Both the position numbers and the translations under genes were made by a program. A DNA stretch of 64,000 bases, taken from assembly GCA_007922305.1 (NCBI GenBank), contig ML677358.1, forward strand, positions 14,042,131-14,106,130, written 5' to 3'. Source of the DNA: Dermatemys mawii (lineage: Eukaryota; Chordata; Testudines; Dermatemydidae). Numbering within the stretch: the first letter of the stretch is position 1; each line of letters starts with the position of its first letter. The notes beneath the pieces were generated by a model that did not search any database, had not been told where the DNA came from, and saw only the letters and a program-made list of their open reading frames with translations. This document shows positions 38,201 through 47,200 of the stretch, one piece after another.

Positions 38201-41200
38201 TGAAGTTCATTTGTTTTACATGCAAAATTGTTTTGGATAAAACCAGAGAGTTTGCCCTGTTCTTAAATGCTGACTGAGCCTGCTAGCTAAGCCAGCTGCA
38301 TGCTAATCTGTACAGTAAACTTGCTGCCTTCAGCTGTATTTTACTTTGAAGTACAAAATAGTTCTGCATACTGTATGAAAGCTACCCCTCTCCACCCAAA
38401 AAAACACCTCCAGTAACCCCATGTGAAATTCTCACATACACAGATCTTAAAGAACATAATGTTTTCCTTTAACTGCTTCCTTAATGTACTAAGATGGGCT
38501 GGCATTTTTGAGAGAATATCTGGTTTGTTTTTCTCCTTATTGGTTTTTTTGGTCATAGCCTTAACATTTCTGTAATATGGTTTGTTCTGGAATCAATGCT
38601 GTCTACCCTTTTCTAGGACAGGCCATTTATCTTATCACTAGACTAGACAGAGACACAAGCTGAAACATTGGCAGGGTGGTTTGTTTTACTGATTAAGTGG
38701 ATTAGAGGCTGTAATGTTCTTTTTGTCCTGTTGAGCCCCCTAGTGTGTTGATTCTTCTTTTCCTGTGTGTGTTAGTTCTTTGAGCTGCTAGTCACTTGTA
38801 TTTCCATAGACTGCACCATGATCACTTTTTTTAATCACAGTGCAGTCAGTGCTGGACACTTAGTTTTCTCTTGACATTCCGTTGCTAATCACCTCCTCTG
38901 TGAATGTTTATCTTCTATGGACCATGGATTGTGTCTGACCATGTGTTATAGAGGAGGACAATTTATGCAGCTACCTGCAGTTAAGTAGATAGTAGTTTAC
39001 AGAAATGTCAGTGTCTATACCTTTGCTGTACTCACCCCCTCCGTCATCCAGTCTATGGTAACCCTTCATCACCAAATTAACCAGTGCCTGCAAAAGTGAC
39101 AACTCTTTACAGGCCTTCAGAAAACGGTAGTAGGTGAGGTTTCCTCACTGTTGCATTCTACCTATTGTTACAAAGAAGTTTGACTGAAATAAAAATAAAT
39201 AACCCAGCCCTTAAAAGTGATGATCTGCAGAGACAATTCATTGCCTAACAGAGCAGGGGACTGGAGTCAGCATTTTTTGATTCTGTACTATGCTCTTCTG
39301 ACCTAGGACAGACTACTTGATATCTCTGTGTCTGGTTACTTATCAGCAAAATGAGTAGAATAATTATCTACCTCTCAGGAGTGTTGAAGCTTCAGGATCC
39401 GCTTTTTACTCCATATTTATCTGACAAAATCCATATGAACTTTTGGCTCTTTCTAGGAGGTCACCTCAGGTCTTCCTGATGTGTTGAACACCAGTGAACC
39501 CCTAACACAGTCCCAGAAAGAGATCCAGCGCCAATCAACACTGCAGCTGCTGCGCAAGGTAATGCAAATCCCAGAGAATGAATCGGAACTGGCCGAGGTC
39601 TTCACACTCATCCACGAACTCAACAGCTCCCGGCTCATCCTGTCCAACGTGAATGAAGAGACGGTCACCATCGAGCAGACCTCCTGGTCAAACTATTATG
39701 AGTCTCCATCTACGGAGTGCCTCCTCTGTAACAGCCCTTTGTTCAAAGGAGGACAGAAGTAAGATTCTGTTTTTAGATTTGTGACTCTCTCATTCACCCG
39801 TATTCTGATGTTCTGTATTAAAGATGTCTTTGAGGAAAATACTGCTTTATCCTCGCCATACGAAAGCCATTGCAAACACCATGCAACCTGCATCTCTGTA
39901 AGACATGCACAATTCCCTTAGCTCCCAAAATCAGCCTTAGGCACATCCATGCTGATGTGAGTTTGGGAGTAGATTATTGTAATATGTACTCTCAGGCCCT
40001 TTCTGCGTCTGGGGTGGGGGATGGTGTTGAATGTTGTAGTTCTGAAAGTGAAAGACTTGCAAATACTGCACACTGCCTGCTTCTGCATAAACTTTCTATC
40101 CACAGTTCTATTTGTGCACTTCGGTCCTGATCCTGTAATACCACCTGCTTACTCCAGTTCTGTATCCTCTTATAGCTCTGCCTGACCGGCAGGATGTCTG
40201 TTACTCAGAACACTTCAGTCCTGAATGCTCATGACATCTTGTCAACTTGTGTAGCATCTTTCCGATAACATCCAATGAACCAAGGTTTCCAGGCATGAAA
40301 ACTGCCAAGTATTAATCCTGTGCCGCTACCATTTTTGAGATTAACTCCAGATTCTTTTGAAGTGCAGCAACAATGATTCTCGTCCTATCACAGCACCTGC
40401 ATTCCTTTGTCCATTAGCTTTCAAATGAATGTGAATGCTTGAAGTTTAATACATGATGTGTGACCTCAACCTTAAACTTTCTTCTATTGAATTACTTGTC
40501 CCTGTGGCCCTTTTTGTACTTTGAAATTTTAGGAGATTGGGTATGAGCTGTCCCTTGGTTTCTCCAGGTTCAGATGAAAGTTTCACACCCTTGAGGTTTG
40601 TTTTTCTACATCAGGCGAGTTCAGTGGTTGAGTGAGCGTTAAATCTAGATTTAAATCTTATTTGACATCGGCTTCTGGTTGCTAATCCCATTTTATTTTT
40701 CTATTCCTGATGCTCTGTGAAGTGCCAGTGAGGCAGATGTGAAGGATGCAGTAGTGTAAAGCTGCAGGATTACAGATGTGCTGTAATACAACATTCTCCC
40801 AGTTCTCATTTTGTTGCCGGTCAGAGGGCTTGCTGTGTGGATCCTGTTAGTTGTGATGGGTCGTGCTCAGATTCTCAAAGTTTAGCCTAGGTTTGATTCT
40901 GTCTGCCTTTAGAACAAAGTGTGATGGGTTTTGGAAAGCATCTTGGCAATCAGCTGCCTTCCTAGTTCCTCACCTAGTGGCTGGTGTAGTTGCTCGCTAG
41001 TGGGATAATGGTGGTTTCCCCTCCCCCCCCCCGCTTGTATGTTACAGCTCTCTTGCTGGTCCACAGGAGTGCTGGTTGCTGACTGCTAACAGGTTACAGG
41101 TGGTTACTGCCCAGGTCAAAGTGTGTTTGAATCTGCAGTGCCTGGCCCTGCATAGCTTCACGGATATATACACAGGTAGGAAAAAATTATCAGTGGGCTA

Positions 41201-44200
41201 ATCTATAGAGACCCAATATGCAGAAATCTAGGGCTTTTGGACTATGATAGAAGAGTTCTCCTTGTACAGAAACGCTCTTTTCTCTCCGTCCTACCAGATT
41301 TGAATTTTTGAACTGAAGTGAGCTGCTGCTCTTCCTTACTGAGAACAAACTCCACATGTCCTTATATCTGCAAATAGTAAATAAATCATTCTGTTGCAGA
41401 CCGTGATCGCTGAGGCTCAGCTGAAAAATTCTGAAATTCCGTGGGCTTTCCCACTCCTTGTTGGCTGAGGAAATTGAAGCCGTGATCGTTGTAGGTTTTG
41501 TAAAGCAGTGCATGACTGGGTGCTGTTACAATTAAAGGCAAGATTTGAAAGGGAACTAATCCTGCTGTAGCGCAAAGAGAAGGAATACAGACCCCCCAGA
41601 AGGCCTTTCTAAACATAATCTATTTGACCTTCTAAACCAAACTCAGCATGACTCGTTTAGCAGTAAACGAGTGTATTTTATCTTCGGTGTCTATAGAATT
41701 CTAAGTCTTCCCCGGTAATTGCTATATTGTTTGTTAAACTGCAGGCTTGTTCAACGTGGGTAACAAGTTGTTAGTGAGCCTGGACCTTCTGTTCACAGTC
41801 CGAAACCATATTAAACTTGGAGAGGATCCCAAAGTGGCAGTTGGCAGTATCCTGGAATCCGTGCAGGAACAGACTGGTAAGGGGATCCCCTGGCCCTCTC
41901 CCTTCTATACAGTGGCTGTTCTGAACTTGCTGACCGCCCTCTTCTGAGAATTGTGTGGAGCGGTTTGGGTTTAATTTTAGATGAAAGTTGTAGGTGGATT
42001 ATAAAAATGGCAGACTCAACCCTTTGGAGGTTTCATGTATTTCTCTGAGCTGGGTTGGATTTTGGTTTTGAGAGAGGTTTCTACTGTATGTATTTAAAAA
42101 GATACTGAATTTTCTATTTGTATCCAGACCAGTGGAAATGGCTCTAGTTAGCAATCAGTCAAATATATTGTTTTGGTGGCTCCCATGTTCTATGAAACAG
42201 GAAAAACAGTCTCTCCCTCTCAATCTTTCATCTGAACTGTACTGGCTTCATCTCGAGCTTCCCAGCATATAACAATTTGTAGCCCCCTCCCGCCTGGGCA
42301 TCCTTAATATCTCCTCTGCAGAAAGAAAGGGCTACTCCTTTCAGTGTCAGTTTGCAGGACGAGAGAGGATAAGAGAGACAAGGTTACTCTGGGAGCTAAC
42401 CTGTTGGCAATGCTAAGAACCACAAGGGGAAAAAGAGGAGAAGCGGGGAAAATAAAGAAGTCCTGAGTTCTTTGTTCAATCAGGTGAAGCAGGCAGCTGG
42501 CCTGGACTTCCCAGTGTGGTGAGTTCAGGCTGAGAAGGCAGTTAAGGTTCTAGGTTAGGCTGGAGGGAAGATCTATCATTGATGCCTGGGGGGGTGGGTG
42601 ATTGGAGCTATGGAATGTCACATGTTGGGCAGATGAAGGTGTGGCTGGAAGCATCTGGGTGACTGGAAAAGCAATATGGCACCAGGGAATAGCCTTCAGG
42701 AAGTGAGATCAGAGCCATCCTTAGCCATAAGCCTACCGATGACACAGGTGTTTGTGTTAATGATATTCTTTCTGAACCTCTATTCATTCAGCCTTTGATA
42801 GAAAATGTCCCATATAGCCATTAACTTCCTCCTTTTCAGGCAACAGAACATGTGGCTTTTTGCTTCTTGAAATGCTTTGGCTAGGGGTTACTTGGGTTAA
42901 CTTAAAACCATGTTTGTCTAAAAATCTTTCCTGGGAAATGTTTCACTTTTAAAATGGATTAGACTATGTGTGTCTGCATCTTGTTTGCAACATGTCATTG
43001 CCAGTCTTCCTGAGCTGTTGATGCTTGTTCTTAAGTGAGGATTTTATGGTCATACTCTGCTCTCTGAGGAATCTAGAAACGTTATATGCAGCTCTCTTCT
43101 GGAACTGTCTAGCTGCCTCTGTGAGGGTTTTTCCTTATCAGTGATCTCGGCAGTTGAGATTCCCAAGGGGAAAGACACTGACACCCTGAAGTAAAATTGC
43201 TTCCAAGAACTACTATAGCTTCTTTGATGTCCAGTTGTTCTGAGAGCTCGCCTTGGAAAGTACTCGTGTTGGATCCAGACTTGGCCTGTTGCTTAGAAAA
43301 GCTTTTCTGCTGGCTGCTGAGGGACTTTGGACTAGGAAAGAGCCATTCCAAACTCTACCTTTGATCATTTCTCCCCCAAAATTTCATGGAGATAAATGTA
43401 TGGAGTGTGCAGTCTCTAATGAAATGTTTTTTGTTGGTCAGTAGTGTGCTCTCTCCCCACTGGCTTTAGGAAGTGAAAGCAGTGTGAATGCAGTTTGAGT
43501 AAACAGTGCAAATGACCTCAAAAGTAACCTGCTCTTTTCTTCCCAGAGAAAACTCTGAGCCACGAGGAGCTGAGTCAGCTCCAGGAGCTGCTGTGCAGTG
43601 GCTATTGGGCCTTCGAGTGCCTCACGGTCCGGGACTACAATGATATGATCTGTGGAGTCTGTGGCATTGCACCCAAGATTGAGATAGCCCAGAGGAATGC
43701 AGAGAATGTCTTGGCACTAAAGAACGTCGAGGTAGATTAAACAAAAGCTGGAGGGAGCATTTGTGACAAAGCATGTCTCTGTTCTCCCGAGTAAGCCCCA
43801 CGTGTGCAAAAGTGATTCACCAGTTAGTGCCTCCTTGTGGCTGGGTGCAGAATTGCTGGGCCTTCCCTTTGGTTGCCTCCTGCTGGTTGCCTCAATTGGT
43901 GTCTTCCATGGACTAGCCTTTAGGTCACTTAAAAGTTCCATCCCCTTCTGGGGCATCTAAGTTCAGCTGTAACACAGGCCCCATTCTGGTTTCTCCCAGC
44001 TGGCCTCTTCATTGTCCCTTTGGGCCAGCAGCAAAGTCCTTCCAAGTCAATGAGAATCACACTCCTCTTTTGCAGAGGAGCAGATCCCAGAGCTGCTCCC
44101 TGGGCCCCTCAACAGAGCACCAGAATAAAACACTGCTAAATATCTTTCACCCCTCTCTAGGCTTTAGCCTCTCCTCATCAGCTCCTAGTTCCCCTCGTGG

Positions 44201-47200
44201 AATACTGGCCCCAGGACAGCCTGCCTGGAGCCCAGCCCTTTGATCCAGGGGACTCACCACAGACCCTAGCTCCACTCCTATGGCTTAGCTCTCCAGCCAC
44301 ATCCCAGCTCAGCTGCTCTCCTCCACAGCCAGCCCCTAACTGCTGGGCTTCCTCCCTTTTAAAGTCCTACACCCAGCACAGGTGTGGCAAGGCAGGGCTA
44401 ATTAAACAGGGCTGGCTAACTCCCAGCTCTCTTGGCCATAAAGGGACAGGCCACCAGGTAAAGTCTCAGAAGATGTTTGCTCAGTCTGATCTTTGTAATT
44501 CATAGTCATTACACTCAAGGACTTTGTCTAATGTTTTCTGCTGATGCCTAACAGGAGCATGCAGCCTGACTCAGTGCTGTCCACATGTTGTCCTCTCTTG
44601 GGGGACAGATATTTTAGATAAGGAGTTTGGAAAAATAGGGTCTGTCCTTCTGTTTCACACCATTGATCCAACAGGATTCTGGTGTAAGAGAGCTGAGTGG
44701 AACTCTCAGATCACCATCCTCTTATGTGTTGACTTTGAAGCATCCTTCTGATTTTGTTAGTAGCAGTTTCTCTGGGGTGTCATGGAGTGTTTTCCTAACA
44801 CACAGGGAAATGAATAGAGATGTATAGTAAACACTATTTCTAGTTAAAGTAGATTGGTCTGAATCTTTGTAGACAGAAGGGTCCCATGGACTCCAAACCC
44901 TTTAGAGTAAGGAGCCCTCAGGCTCCACTTCCTACTGTGGACAGTGTGCGTGTTAGCCTTATGTGTCTGTTTTAAGTCACAAGTGGATACAGAGCTGTTT
45001 AGAAACAAAGCATGTATGCTGTTGAAAATAGGAAGTGTTTGTTCTCTCACCTCTGTTAGTTTACCTGGCCTGAGTTCTTGTCATCCAGCGAAGTAAATGT
45101 GGAAGATTTCTGGTCCACGATGGAGACAGAAGTAATAGAGCAGGTGGCGTTCCCATCTAGCATCCCGATCACCAAGTTTGATGCCTCTATTGTTGCCCCT
45201 TTCTTCCCACCACTAATGAGAGGAGCTGTGGTTGTCAACACCGAGAAGGACAAGAACCTAGATGCATGTCTGGTGCCAGGTAACTCTGCCATAGAGCTTC
45301 TCCGGCTGCTTTGGGTAGGGGTGATGCTGCTGTTGAATACCTGTAGGTGACCCATCTGCAGTTAAGAACTGAGGGTTTTGTTACATGATGCTCTAAAGAG
45401 AAGTGCTTGGCACTTCCTGGTGGAGTCTTTAGATCCACCAAAGCCATGGGGGTGGGGGGAGGTGTAGATTAAGTTTTGGTATTTCTAATTATGAATTCCA
45501 AATGGGGGACTTGGTCTATCCAGGGGAGTCTGTGATGTGCTGGAGACAAGATACAAGGAAATGTAAGTGAACATCCCATTGCTCCAAATAAAGTACATCG
45601 AAGTCTATAAATAGAATGTGTTTTCAAAATGTTACATGGAGATTAGTCACTCAGCACTTGCTGAAACTGTTAGAATACTCTTTATTCTGTTTTGTGAAAA
45701 CTTGTATTCTGTAACTGCAGACAGTACCTGATTTGTGCTACTGCTGAGACACCAGAGGGGAGTGTCTTAGGTCTGTATGGGGAATAAAAGGAAGAAAGGA
45801 CCAGATGGTGGGCATAAGACAGCTCCGATACCACAACCCAAATGTACTTTAGGTTAATGCTTTTAATATGCTGATTCAGGACATCTTGTGTTTCAATCAT
45901 ACATAATAAGCCATGAGTGAATAACTTGTATCAGAGCTGGATTCATCATTACCAGCTCTTTCCTTGCAACTCTGGTTAGCGGAGACACTGAAACTTTACC
46001 TTGTGTTGGAGAGAATGGACTCTGAGGTCTTATTAAATTCACTCCCCTGTAGAAGTTTTTTTTTAAAAAAAGTGAACCTCTTCATTCCTGAACTGAGTTT
46101 GAATTCCAAGGAAAAGCCCAGGGCAGAGTTGATCGTAGTATGAGGCCCTGCTCAAACAGGTGGTGGGTAGTGGCCAATTTGGGGGGAGGAAACTGGAGCA
46201 GGAAAGCCAGTGGAGAAACCGGAGCATCAACCTTTGGAAGTGGCTGTCTGGCCTAGAAGAGGGGCTGCAGCTGGGAGCTAGCACTGCACACTGGAGGAGC
46301 AGCATGCCTGTGTGGAGAAAAAAATGAAGGGGTGGGCCAAAGGATGTAGGCCTGGAGCTGCAGAACCAGCTCTTAAAAGAAAGGGACTTGCCGTGCAGTG
46401 GGAATGCAGTAGACTGGTCTCCAAGCTTGTCTTGATGCACACTTTAATCCCAACAAATTATTTAAGAATATTTAGTGGGACTGTGAGTGATCTTTAGTGA
46501 CTCGGTGCTGCTGACTCCTGAATTGGTGCACGTTACAGGTCATGATTCTATCAGAACCCAGAAAACCTCATTAGAAAAGTAAACATCTGTTGACTCAATA
46601 GTTCAGGATCAGGCTGGGCTTTGCCTTTGGTTCTGGGACTTTCCACATATTCTGCCTTTTCACTGTAGCCTCGCTGACTTCTCTTGTGTTTCTTGGTTAC
46701 CATCCACCCACTTCTGGAGAAACTACGTGGTGTCCCTTCCCTTCTGAGGGTGGGTGTTGAGAATGCTTTCTGCTTCTGCAGGTAGTGGGAGTGCTTTGGT
46801 GAGGCTGCTTCAGGAAGAATCCTGCAAACTGGAGCAGATCAACTCTTATAGTGAGGAAGAGCTGCAGTATTTCTTGACACAGTGCAGCATCCCTTGGGGG
46901 GCAGCAGACACAAAGGTAACAGGCCTATTCCCTGTCCCCCACCATCCCCCCACATCTAGTTTTGCAAGGGGAACCATTCTGATGCCGCCTTGTAAGATAG
47001 GAGGAGGTGGTGGTTATTCAGAATGACAATATGAGAAGTAACTTTTCACTCCACTGTATTTAGGAATAGTGATTAGAAGTGAAGTGATTAGAAATGATGA
47101 GACCCTGCAGATTACAGGGTAATTGATATGTGGGGAAAAAATTTAATCCTGGTGGGTTGGAAAATGGAAACCTATAATTACTCTGTCATGGGCTTCTCAT

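Noticed and set aside
46063..46440. 125-codon minus-strand frame in HMGXB3 intron 16
   Set aside because: Antisense to an intron, Ser/Leu/Pro-rich, with no family resemblance.
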